Source: Bufo bufo
Lineage: Eukaryota; Chordata; Amphibia; Anura; Bufonidae
Length of the DNA: 64,000 nucleotides
Direction of reading: 5' to 3'
NCBI RefSeq assembly: GCF_905171765.1
Contig: NC_053391.1
Span: 657,543,750-657,607,749, forward strand
Positions 1 through 10,868 of the stretch are shown here, in pieces. Every line of letters begins with the position of its first letter. Position 1 is the first letter of the stretch. The translations under genes were made by a program, and so were the position numbers. Below the pieces are notes generated by a model. That model worked only from the letters and a program-made list of their open reading frames with translations. It had not been told where the DNA came from and made no database searches.

Positions 1-707
1 AACACAGTAGCAGGGTGTAGGAGTGGAAACACCACTCCGGGGTGTTACATATAAAGCAGGGTTCACACCCTGTTTAGCCCCCAGCTGGGCTTTCTGTCAG
101 AGGTCAAAAGAAGTTCAAGGGATTCATCTTTGGGCTCTGATCTGCTTTCCGTTTGTTTCAGTCATTTTGGCGGATAGAATAGCGTGGAAGACTGCGCTAT
201 TCCGTCCGGCAAAAAAAAAAAGCCAAAAACAAATGTTAAGCAGGTCCAAAGATCAATCCTGTGGATTCTGTTTGCTTCATTTAAATGAACGCTCCCATCG
301 TGGTCATAGTTTTCAGGTATTCCAGAGAACAAATGTAATGGAGAACGCAGCAGGGCCTAGAAGTGTTGTGAACCTGACCTACAGAAAGTCATTTTGTGAC
401 TCAAGATTTTATTTGCTCAAAGTAAAGTAATCTTTTAAAAATCGGTTGATTTTTAGGGGTTTAATACTTTTGCAGCACACACCAATCATTAAACAATCTC
501 AATGTTATGTCAGAAGACTGCATGAATGGAGATCCCTTAGCTGGCGCATCCAAATAATCAGTACGGAATGATTATAAAGTCTCCATAGGTAGAGCATTGT
601 GGTTCTCATACTTTCCAAGTTCCTGGACTGGACCTTATGGTCTTGTGAAGCGGTATTCAATGTCTCCAAACCTCTTCACACTTGATTTCTACTTGTAGGG
701 TACTCAA

Positions 708-1196
708 AAGGGGTTTTCCGGGATTTTAACATTGATGACCTATCCTCAGAATAGGTCATCAATATCAGATTGGAGGGAGTCTGACACCTAGCACCTCCGC
801 TGATCATCTGGTTGAAGAGAAGGCCAAGCTCCGTGTGAGCGCTGCCTTCCTTTCGTGGTTTACCTGTTCGCCTTCGACATCGCAGTGGTGAGCAGATGTA
901 ATCACAAGAAGCTGTTCTATTCACTTCTATGGGATGGCTCCTTCCTATTCAAGTGTATACTACAGAGCCTTCCCACAGAAGTGAATGGGATAGCTTGTAA
1001 TTACACCTGCTCGACACTGCGATGTCGACAGCAAGCATGTAAACAATGAAGGGAAGGCTGTGCTCACACGGAGCGCGGTCATCTCTTTAAACAGCTGATC
1101 GACGGGGGTGCTGGGTGTCGGACCACCACCAATCTGATATTAATGACCTATCCTGAGGATAGGTCTTCAATATTAAAATCCCACAAAAAAAACCTT
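708..1196. mobile_element. T2-like MITE, 'gacctatcct' family
   Basis: Inverted ends: the left begins aaggggttttccgggatttt and the right ends in the complement of aaggttttttttgtgggatt. Just inside both ends is the hairpin gacctatcct/aggataggtc. The flanks are TCAA (left) and TGAA (right), plausibly decayed TTAA. Fragments of the same family occur near 17630-17765, 21906-22205 and 59745-59840. Non-coding; presumably moved by a transposase supplied in trans. Confidence 0.7.
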
Positions 1197-1200
1197 GAAA

Positions 1201-1550
1201 GAGAACCTGTCACCAGTTTATGCTGCCCTATCTGAGGGCAGCATACAATGGTGTTAGTTACCCTTAGAAAAATGTTGGGCCATGTTCTTGAATTGGCCTA
1301 GTCGTTTTGCAAGCTGAGCACTGGAGTCCTCTCAATACACAATGCACACGGGAGAGTCCTCATAATTATGAGAGCTTGGCTCTCCTGCCCCTGATTGACT
1401 TATTTTTTCTATGGCTTTTAGCAGTGGGGAGTGAGGAGAGCCGAGAGCTCATGCATGTGAGGACTTCTTGGTTCAGATTGTGTACTGAAGATGTCCAATA
1501 CCTGGATTGTGGTGGAGCTTCTCAACACAGGTTTTAATTTACCAAATGGC
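1201..1550. mobile_element. T2-like MITE fragment, 'gaacctgtca' family
   Basis: The left end (agagaacctgtcaccag, followed by a 'gctgcccta' region) matches the start of the elements at 1918-2403 and 6228-6691. No matching right end was found, so the end given is approximate. It abuts the right end of 708-1196, apparently sharing one target site (now TGAA). Confidence 0.5.
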
Positions 1551-1917
1551 TGAGTCAGATGAAGTATTTTAGGAATAAAGTGGTGTCTTACGAAAAACTC
1601 TCCTGTAGAACAAAGAGGTCCTCGGCAGTCTTCTGAAATTATATTTCTTCTGCATTTACCCTGTTCATCTTGACTGTGCCGTCATAGATGGAAATTAGAA
1701 CAACAACACCATACCCCTTAGGCGCAGCTCAAACCTTCCGTTCTGTGAGCTCAGGGTTGGATTGACCCACCAAGGATCCTATGGTGGGTCCAAACTTTGG
1801 TAAACTAATACAACAAGGACTCCTAAGTCAATCGCTTCCAACCAGGATCACAAACAACCTATTAGGGATATGTCCTGTGTGTACAATGATAACAACAACA
1901 ATTTTGATGCAATTTAA

Positions 1918-2403
1918 AGGGAACCTGTCATCAACTTTGTGCTATCCATACTTATGGCAGAATAAAGTAGAGACAGTCGAGTTGATTTCAGCGGTCTGTC
2001 ATTTATAAGTAAAAAGTAAGTGGTTGCCGAGAACCAACATCACAATCATTGCAGACTGGGCCTGGAAAAGAGTCATGGCCACCTGAGAAGAGTCCTGGTT
2101 ATTCATAATCTCCTGCTCTCCCTTCCCACCTGCTCCCTTCCCACCTCGTTTTCTGTCTTTCTCTTTAGGAGAGAACTGTCAATCATCAGCAGATGGTTGA
2201 GAGAGCAGGAGATTATGACTAACCATGACTCTTCTCAGGTAGATTTGACTCTTTTCTAGGCCCAGGCTGCAATGATTATGATGCTGGTTCTCAGCAACCA
2301 CTTACTTTTAGCTCATGAGTGACACATCGCTGACATCAGAATTTCTGTCACTAGTATATGCTGCCCTCAGTCAGGTCAACATAAAGTTGATGATAGGTTC
2401 CCT
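1918..2403. mobile_element. T2-type MITE with TTAA target duplication
   Basis: Terminal inverted repeats agggaacctgtcatcaactt and its complement at the right end, flanked by TTAA at 1914-1917 and 2404-2407. TTAA plus AGGRR termini is the signature of T2 MITEs in Xenopus, which are linked to Kolobok transposons. It has no coding capacity. The interior has a second inverted pair around 'gaaccaacatcacaatcatt' (2030) and its complement (2265-2295). Confidence 0.85.
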
Positions 2404-3269
2404 TTAAGGTGTATTTGTACATTTTCTCTATAGATCGAGGGTGGCCCCCAGTATCATGTCTTCTGGTGGGGTCAATGAAACCTAGATCAACTGATGATCA
2501 AGGTGCTGCTACTAATATATTCCATTGACATTTTTGATGCTGTATCTGGATTATAAAACAATGTAATACACATGGTATTTTAAGATTTGCACATTTCTAT
2601 GGCGTTTTCAGATCTAGAGTCAAGAGTTAAATTCCTTGCATATGTCTATTTTGCTAAGAAATCTTCTGATCTCCCCCCGGTATATAGTGTGATGAACATC
2701 TCCACATGGTAGAGGTATGACACATATCACATCGTAGTAAACAAGTTATCCGTTCTTGAGCAGTGTGAAGATGCGACACTGAAGGTTCATCATATGCTGA
2801 GGTCAGGTAGCACTTCAGCTAAACAATGATTAAAGGAAGTGATAAAGAATACTAAAAGGGAAGTCAATTTATCACAAAAAGTATCTGCTATAAGGAAATG
2901 TGCAATTTAACCTTAACCGAAGATGAAGCTGTGAAGAAGCGGGAATACATTAGTTTTGCAATTACGGCCAGAGGTTATTTACTAGAAAAGTGAAGCAACA
3001 AAGTTGTTATTTTCAATAGAAGCATAATGTCTACTCTATATTTAGGTCAACGAGAGAACAATAGGCTTTAGTATAGATCTAATCAAGAGGAGTTTTTTGA
3101 GGTTATAAAAGTTATTTTTGGTTATTTCATAGCCATATTAGTTTCCATTGAAGTTGGAAAACAGCCAAAATGGCCACCATCAACATTCCAATGGGGCCTA
3201 ATCCCAAAATATTTGGAGAATCTGGAAGGCAAACTTTTCAGAATGACTCTGTCATTGGGATTCCCTTTA

Positions 3270-4264
3270 GGCCTCTTTCACCCGGGCGTTGCGGGAACAC
3301 CCGCGATTTTTCCGCGCGAGTGCAAAACATTGTAATGCGTTTTGCACTCGCGTGAGAAAAATCGCGCATGTTTGGTACCCAAACCCGAACTTCTTTACAG
3401 AAGTTCGGGCTTGGGATCGGTGTTCTGTAAGATTGTATTATTTCCCCTTATAACATCGTTATAAGGGAAAATAATAGCTTTCTGAATACAGAATGCATAG
3501 TAAACTAGCGCTGGAGGGGTTAAAAAAAATAAAAAATAATTTAACTCACCTTAGTCCACTTGATCGCGGCCCTGCATCTCCTTCTGTCTCCTTTGTTGAA
3601 TAGGACCTGTGGTGAGCATTAATTCCAGGAACAGGACCTTTGATGACGTCACTCCGGTCATCACATGGTACGTCACATGATCTTTTACCATGGTGATTCA
3701 CCATGGTAAAAGATCATGTGACGTACCATGTGATGACCGGAGTGACGTCATCAAAAGTCCTGTTCCTGGAATTAATGCTCACCACAGGTCCTATTCAACA
3801 AAGGAGACAGAAGGAGATGCAGGGCCGCGATCAAGTGGACTAAGGTGAGTTAAATTATTTTTTATTTTTTTTAACCCCTCCAGCGCTAGTTTACTATGCA
3901 TTCTGTATTCAGAAAGCTATTATTTTCCCTTATAACGATGTTATAAGGGAAAATAATAATGATCGGGTCTCCATCCCGATCGTCTCCTAGCAACCGTGCG
4001 TGAAAATCGCACCGCATCCGCACTTGCTTGCGGATGCTTGCGATTTTCACGCAACCCCACTCACTTCTATGGGGCCTGCGTTGCGTGAAAAACGCAGAAT
4101 ATAGAGCATTCTGCGATTTTCACGCAACGCATAAGCGATGCGTGAAAATCACCGCTCATCTGAACAGCCCCATAGAAATGAATGGGTCGGTATTCAGTGG
4201 GGGTGCAATACGTTCACCTCACGCATCGCATCCGCGCGGAATACTCGCCCGTGTGAAAGGGGCC
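3270..4264. mobile_element. Harbinger-like palindromic MITE, copy 1 (TTA duplication)
   Basis: Ends ggcctctttcacccgggcg and cgcccgtgtgaaaggggcc, flanked by TTA at 3267-3269 and 4265-4267. A 3-bp TWA duplication is the hallmark of PIF/Harbinger elements. The whole 995 bp is a foldback: arms of about 190 bp (roughly 3494-3690 and 3701-3895) are almost perfectly complementary around a short centre near 3695. Each arm carries a full TGACGTCA motif (3644-3651 and 3743-3750). Short frames here are repeat-derived, not genes. Confidence 0.82.
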
Positions 4265-4267
4265 TTA

Positions 4268-6223
4268 GTCTTGACCTTGACATTGGCCTTGTTCTTGGTT
4301 ATTGCTCCTCCTTTGCCCTCTACTTGTGGTTCTACTCCTGATTCTAACCCCAGGCTATATCCTGACTACCCTGCTGACTCATGCTCTGGCCCATCCAATT
4401 ATTCTCTTAATTCTCTCTGTATTCTTATGGTTTTGGAATGATATGGTCAACTAGCTAAGGTAGGTTGACAAAGATGTATAATTTGACAATGTTAACCCCT
4501 TTAATTATTTCTACTTAGATCAGGATCACAATGCACAAGAACAGGAGCCCAAAAAAATGTTAGCCCTTAAATCTGCAGCCAAGGGATGACCCTTTAAATA
4601 GTCTACCACCTAGCCAAGTTCAAGGCGATTGACAGTAGAGCTATATAGAAGGAAGCCACCACTGTATTTCTTCTAACAAAACAAACAAGGTTTTTACACC
4701 TGAGTGACCTATTCAGCCCTCAGACCCAGGCCCAGCTACTGTGTGTGCTTTGGTTGTAAATATGCCCACAGAGATGGGATCAGGAGAAGGCCACTAAAGT
4801 TCCTACAAGTGCTCCAAACTGTTAACACATAGTAAACTCCAGAATATGACTGCATGCTGTAAGTGGAACTAAGGGGCTTGCACCAAATCATTCAAAAAAT
4901 GTCCTCAGACCAATATCCCTCCTCCAACAATTCCCTCTACTCCAGATGACACCTGACATTGTGCATGGTGGTCTCAAATTTGTGTTTAGCTGCTAGGCCT
5001 CAAAGTTCCTATTCAACAACGTATTACTAAGATATATAGTTGACTGGAAATTTAAGGGTAAAAATCGGCAGTATTGGATTGTTGAAATGGTGGCATCCAA
5101 AGATATTCCCTGAGCTCTTCTGGAAGAGCCATTCTACCATTCAAGGGGTTGTGTCCCTTCCGCAAATGGCATTTATCATGTAGATAAAGTTAATACAAGG
5201 CACTTACGGTACTAATGTATTGTGATTGTCCATATTGCTGCCTTTGCTGGCTTGATTCATTCTTCCATATACACTGCTGGTATCCACCGCTGCATCGCAG
5301 ATACCAGGTGCCTATGCGCATGCGTGCCTATGCACACTCCCACAGACCCGGCCACCAGATATGCCAGTGCTTTTTTACCCTGTTTTTTCTATTCTGTGCA
5401 AGCAATTGTTCCCACATTCAGTTTGCATTATCCATCATCCATCTGCGCTCGTACTGCCCAAACACTTGCAGTGTAATACAGGCTTAATTGTCTCTTTGTT
5501 ATCATTGGTTATCTTAAACTGTCTGCTTCATTACCTGCCCTCATCATCTGTCTGCCTCATTACCTGACATCTCGATCACCAGTTTGCCATCACCATTTGG
5601 TTCCTGTCATCTACTGGTGAGTTTCTACTTCTACACATTTTTTTTTTTTTTTGCATTATTGCTTTTGAATTATTATTGCAGTCTTCCAGTTGGTATGTAG
5701 TTCGGGCCTACTATAAGACCTGGGAGCATTGAGAGTACCGGGAAACACCTTTAGTACCTAGGAAAGTTGACTGCTATAGGTGAGGTCCAGTTCTGCAGTC
5801 TAGTGAACAACTGGCAATGTTACAGATAGGTCAAACTCCCAACAAATGTTTCTGCTTTATATTCAGATGTTTTTTGAGTTATATTTTTACCAATTAAAAT
5901 GGATAACAAATGACCCAGCTAAATTGCTCTTTATCTGATCTTCTGGAATAGGGACACCCTGGAGGCAACACACTGGGCAGACAGCCAGAACACCATGGCC
6001 AGTTTCTCAGATCTACTAGTCTGACTTTCAGTAAATACTCTGTGACAGAAGTTATTATCTCAAAGAAGGCAATATAGATCACAAAATGTTCATTGTCATT
6101 ACTGAAGAAAAAAAAAGATCTCAAAATGAAAAGTCAGAGACAGGTCTGCATGGCCGAGCCTGGACGGACAAAAAAACATTGGCTCCTTAATCTTAACCCA
6201 TCTAGTAATCACAAGTACAGTAT
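4268..6223. other. Intronic stretch with no recognised feature
   Basis: Mixed single-copy-looking DNA with a T13 run at 5638-5650 and a pyrimidine-rich segment (5220-5640) that throws up several overlapping short frames. Those frames lack splice context or recognisable domains. I see nothing else here. Confidence 0.5.
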
Positions 6224-6227
6224 TTAA

Positions 6228-6691
6228 AGGGAACCTGTCACCAGTTTTATGGTGTCCTAACTAAGGGCAACACAAATAAAAGACTGATTCTCTTAGCACA
6301 ATGCTGGGTCACTTTCTTTAATTGACCCAATCAATCTGCCAACATCTTGTATTGAAAAGCTCCAGCTGATAATGATGAGTCATGAATATTCATGAGCTCC
6401 TGACTCTCCCCGCCTACCTGCTGCTGAGTGACAGTTTTTTTCCCATATGAATCAGCAGCAGGTGGGCAGGGGAGTGGCTATAGCTCTGAATTAAATAAAC
6501 GCTGGACTCAATGACATCACGCTGGACTCAAATCCACTCATTAGCATGCGGCATGCGGCATCTTTGTGTGTATATTATGAGGTAACCATCTGTCACACCA
6601 GTAAGTGAATACATCTTAGGCACTTTTTAGTAGTTAATGATTGTATATAATTAGTTAGATTATAATCAAATATCCACATGACAGGTTCCCT
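6228..6691. mobile_element. T2-type MITE with TTAA target duplication
   Basis: Starts agggaacctgtcaccag and ends ctgacaggttccct-type sequence (acatgacaggttccct), flanked by TTAA at 6224-6227 and 6692-6695. Same terminal family as 1918-2403, but the interior differs and includes 'cagcagcaggtgggcagggg'. Confidence 0.83.
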
Positions 6692-6695
6692 TTAA

Positions 6696-8312
6696 GGCAT
6701 AAAGTCCTACAATGTTAAAATTCTGGTTGACAAAAAATTTAGAAGACAGACTCAAAAGATAGAGAAAACCACAACAAAAACATCAACAATAATGCCTTTG
6801 TGTCAATACCATGAGCTGCATAATTACAGCACCCATCATGATTGATAATCACCTTCCATGAGTCCTGGCAAACAGTTCTTAGAGTCAGGATTCAGTTGTC
6901 TGAAAATCCCATATAAAAACTATAGTTGTTAGGCAGTAAATCCCTAGCAACCAATTTGTCTCAAATGAAAACAAGCTTGGCAGTCTACCTAATACATTTA
7001 GATAAGACAATTTAAGTAAATTTCAGTATCTATTGCATAATTCACAAGACTAGAAAAACAACCAAAATAGCCATAGACTTTAATATTCTCACAAAGGTAA
7101 AATAGCACCTAAAGACAAATTGTTAAAGTGTAGCCGAGTTTTCATAATAATTGTGTTTCTTTGTACAATCATTCCTGTGAAGGAACAGTTATGTTTGGGC
7201 TTCCCTAATGTTTTTTCAGCCATATTATTCACTGTTTTAGTTGCACAGCTAGATACATTTCACTCAGAAGCAGCTGGCGTCTCCCTTCTATAGAAGTTTG
7301 CTAGCACTGTACTGTTGTGACGTTCTTTCTCTTTCTTCCCACTATTTGTTTGTTTCCATCTCTGGAGCTCACAGAACAAAAAAGAGGGGGAAATCACACT
7401 TACAGACACATAGGAGAAGCCTATAATCTGTATAAAGAAGTTGTTTTATCAGGCTCAGGATCTCGGCTAGCAATGAAACGCCCGCATTTCTCGTGAACCT
7501 TCTTCTGTGTCTGTGTTACTAGGGACAGATTTTGCCTGACAACAGGCAGTCGACTCCAAATCAGGTGGAAATGAGACCCCTAGTGGCCATGACTTTACAG
7601 ATTTTTTTCAGATGGATGCTGGCATATTTTTCAAATAAAGTGATTTAGAAATATGCTAGTTACACCATTCTCTATTAAATTGAAAAATTATTAAAAATTA
7701 AATAGTGGGAAAGTACAGTGACTTTTTAAAGGTTGTAGATAAAAATAAATTCTCATTAGCTGTGGAATGGAGAATACTCTTTCCGGGTGCCCTCCATTTC
7801 ACCTTTTGAGCTGTAGATTTTCCAGGTTCCGGAGCCTTCTTCTGCAACTTAAGATGGCCATGGTGCTTCTCAGTCTACCTGGTGCACCAAGTACAAGAAT
7901 GGGAGTGCCAAGCCATCAGAGCCAGTGGCCCCACCTTCAATAATCACCGGTAATTTCATGGTTGCATGCCAAGGTTGACCCTGCCCCCAGCGATAAGGGT
8001 CAGAAAAGTCAAACCCATCTTGGTCATCAAATCCCCGGGACAGTGTCCTTCTAACAATGTCAACCCCTTGAATTAATTCTACAGAGTGATGGAAAGAAGA
8101 ATGCTCCACACTCTTACCTAGTAATACATGACTTAATGTGACTGGGACGAGGAAGCCATGAACTTACTCTACGAATAGAGGAATGCGAATCCTGTGGCTC
8201 AAATATAAAAAAATCGGACCCAACATGAGTCGCTGAACATTTCTATACATTTCTGTTCATTAACATCCCAGATGATTACCCATTTACTGTGAAGCAAAAA
8301 AATGCTTCTTAC
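6696..8312. other. Intronic stretch next to the 8313 exon
   Basis: AT-rich and mostly without obvious repeats. It includes an unexplained 79-codon minus-strand open frame at 7870-8109 that I do not recognise; its GC content and codon-like texture differ from the flanks, but there are no clear paired splice sites. Otherwise no feature. Confidence 0.5.
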
Positions 8313-8374
8313 CAGTCTCCTTCTTTCTTCCTCCACGGTAATGAGTAGGCGAGCAAACTCTTTTAAGGATTGAG
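8313..8374 (-). CDS. ARHGAP42: ARHGAP42 (GRAF3) coding exon, BAR domain, probably exon 3
   Basis: This 62-bp minus-strand exon has a CCTTTCTTTCAG acceptor and a CTG|GTAAGA donor. It begins with 2 nt that complete the codon left by the exon at 23144-23239 (G|CT, Ala) and then reads QSLKEFARLLITVEEERRRL, which is essentially the GRAF3 sequence at this point of the BAR domain. It ends on a codon boundary. The exact phase match, the two consensus splice sites and the continuous family identity make this a functional exon, not a pseudogene. The 14.8-kb intron between the two exons is nearly all transposon-derived. The next exon should start with the codons following ERRRL; I did not find it between 1 and 8312, so it probably lies outside the window. 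Confidence 0.94.
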
Positions 8375-8933
8375 CTGAAAGAAAGGAAACAGGAGTTAAG
8401 TACATGTATTGACCGACTGATAAAAGAACTTCAGAGGAACATAACAACTAAAAAGAGACTTGCTCCGGAAAACCCATACAGAAGGCTATTAAAGGGGTGC
8501 TAAAACTAGAAAGCGATGACGGGGGGCTTAAAAGAGACAAAACAATTGCACATTTGTCTGTCTGCAATCTTCTAAAACAAACACAGTTGTAGAAAGCTTC
8601 TCCTGGTCAACTCCATCTTATGATTAGCTGAATAGGAAACTATTGGCATGTCCTTCCACTCAGGGGTGCACTAACACAGGGGGAGCTATGAGGGTCCGAT
8701 GGGTCTTAGGCTGTGTGATTCAAATCCAATGCACAGCACCTGCTTCTCTTACATCTCCTACGTTCCAAGGTCCTTTCACCTACGGGCAAGATTGCACTGG
8801 GTGCTTGGTCCACCAGCCTCAGAAAGTAGTGTGTTGGTGCATGGCACTAGGGGGACCCAAGGAAAGGTAAGTAAATGTCGTTGTCTAGACCAAAGTCTGA
8901 ATTTTTGGGAGGATCTCTATATGTTTAGGGTAG

Positions 8934-10868
8934 TGATTAGAGATGGCCTTGTGGTTCGCCCGGCGGTCGTTTGGCGGTGAACTGTGCTCGTTCGCTGTTT
9001 GCCGAACGGGCGTACATATGGAGATATTCACGCCCGCTATATTCTTTTACATTGTGAAGAACTTTGACCCATGACACATCCATCAGGCGGTACAGGACAG
9101 CCAATGGAGACTTTTCAGCACATGTACATACCCCTACCTTATAAATAAACCTGATCTGGCCGCCATTTTACATTCAGTCTTTTGCCAGTGTAGGGAGAGG
9201 TTTCTGTGTGGAGCAGGGACAGGCTGTTAGGGACACCAAACGCTAGCTAATAGGGCCACAAAAGTCCTTTTAAGGACTGGTATAGGTGTGCTATCGATAG
9301 GTGTGACTTACTAAGAGGTGTGATATACTTATAATATACTTTCTAACATGGAAAATATATTATAGTGCATTTGTATTGTGCAGCATTTATGTCCGGTTCT
9401 ACTGCGATACTGCAGCTAGATAGAGCGACAAACGCTATTGGAACAAATAATTTCTACTGTTGTGATTAACCAGCTGCCCCCCAAAAAAACTGATTAAAGC
9501 AGGGGTGCTATATACCAATAATATACTTTCTATATAGTGCATTTGGGTAGTAGAGCATTTGTTTAATGACCCTCCAGCCACAGAATCCAAAGTTCTTTGC
9601 TGTCAGGTGAATGCCTATTGCCTAATTTTTGGGGCCTGTAATGGCCGACAGTTACATTTTTTATCTCTAACCACATAATCACACCCCTGTCTCACTCCTC
9701 TGCCTCTCATTATGGTGGCGTATGAACCGCATTCACCTTAAGGACCTTCTAATGTCACAGGGTCATGTGACTGTGCCCCTCACCCTGTACTGTGCCCCCT
9801 TATACCCTGCATTGTGCCCTCTTACCACACCCTGTGCAGTGCCCCTAGTCATTCCCTGTACTGTGCCCTCTAATACCCTTTTATCCGGTCACGGTATGGC
9901 AGTGTTATCTGGTCACTGTACAGAGGTGTTATCCGGTCAATGTATGGCGGTGGTATCCAATAACTGGATGGCCATAACTATATCCCTTTCCCTGCCCATG
10001 CCATCCTTTTTTAGACCTGGCATGAGCGGGAAGAATATGCAGTTTGCGGTGCTAAGGACCTTTGCGCCACAATCTGAGTCAGAAATACGCCTAACATAGA
10101 CGTATTTCTATATAATAAATGACCCCCTAATTGTATTATCATTCGGGGGTAGGGCTAATATCTTTATATTATATAGATGCTAGTGTATTATACTGTGCCC
10201 TGTATTTCCCAGTAGAAAATGATCCTTGGGAAGCACAGTCCTCATCCCTGACCACCAGGACCAGGTAGCGCTCTGTCAGTACATGGCGGCCTCCCCTCTC
10301 CGCCACGCTGCTCCGCTGTGTGCTGGTGCTTATTCTGACACTAGGACTGGGTTCACATCCTATTTTTGTCATCCATTTAATGCATACCAAAAATGTGTGC
10401 GTTAACAGATGCCTCCGACTGATGCCGTACAGTAGCGTGCGTTCACCATACAGTTCCATGGTAGAAATAAAATTGACTTATGCATTTTTTTAAAATAGAC
10501 TCTGCAGGATACAAAACCTGGAGTGCTGCACATTTGTATACATCAAACCGATAGGAAATAAAACATTTCTAGGCTCCAGCAGGGCACATTTTTGAGAGTT
10601 TCCCTTTAAGACGCATAAAAATGGCCCCTGATTAAAATACATATTTTTTGTGGGAATTTTTGCCAACGATCCCCCTCTGGTATATCACTGTCCATGTTGT
10701 GGGACTATTTGTGCACTTCTAGTAAGTGTTTGCTGGCTGCAAATATGACCTGAAGGTTTTTCAGGTTCGCCTGCTATTAAAGTGAATGGGGCCCGCCGCG
10801 AACTTGCGGTTCGCAAACATTTGATCACGTTCGCGAACTGTCCCGACCGATGTTCGTCCATCACTAGT
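8934..10868. mobile_element. Probable TIR-bounded repeat element with internal minisatellites
   Basis: The left edge reads gtagtgattagagatgg and the right edge ends in the complement of tagtgatggacgaacatcgg; both ends carry GC-rich 'gttcgc' repeats (8958-9010 and 10765-10845). Inside are a promoter-like 'cctataaat'-type segment (ttataaataaacc near 9140), the palindrome agtccttttaaggact (9264-9279) and two short tandem arrays at 9770-9960. I found no coding region. The class is uncertain; it could be a decayed DNA transposon or a composite of two elements. Confidence 0.5.
9770..9962. repeat. Two adjacent short tandem arrays
   Basis: First, about four imperfect ~30-bp units containing 'ctgtgccc' and 'ttataccctg' (9770-9885). 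Then about three 24-bp units of the form ggtcactgtatggcagtgtt (9895-9962). They lie inside the 8934-10868 repeat. Confidence 0.6.

Larger units (their letters stand above)
1..8312 (-). other. ARHGAP42 downstream intron (partial)
   Basis: Sequence following the 8313-8374 donor on the minus strand, running off the left edge. It holds T2-type and Harbinger-like MITEs. The stretches 2404-3269, 4268-6223 and 6692-7850 show only AT-rich single-copy-looking DNA, short homopolymers and degraded repeat pieces; I see no further exon in them. Confidence 0.8.

Noticed and set aside
4028..4441. 137-codon plus-strand frame
   Set aside because: It starts inside the Harbinger-like palindrome and reads into AT-rich flank; no domain or splice sites.
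1..8312. Next ARHGAP42 coding exon (after ERRRL)
   Set aside because: I looked on the minus strand for the expected continuation of the BAR domain with splice sites and did not find it.
9266..9275. CCTTTTAAGG as an SRF (CArG) site
   Set aside because: It lies inside a palindrome within a repeat element and is expected by chance at this frequency.
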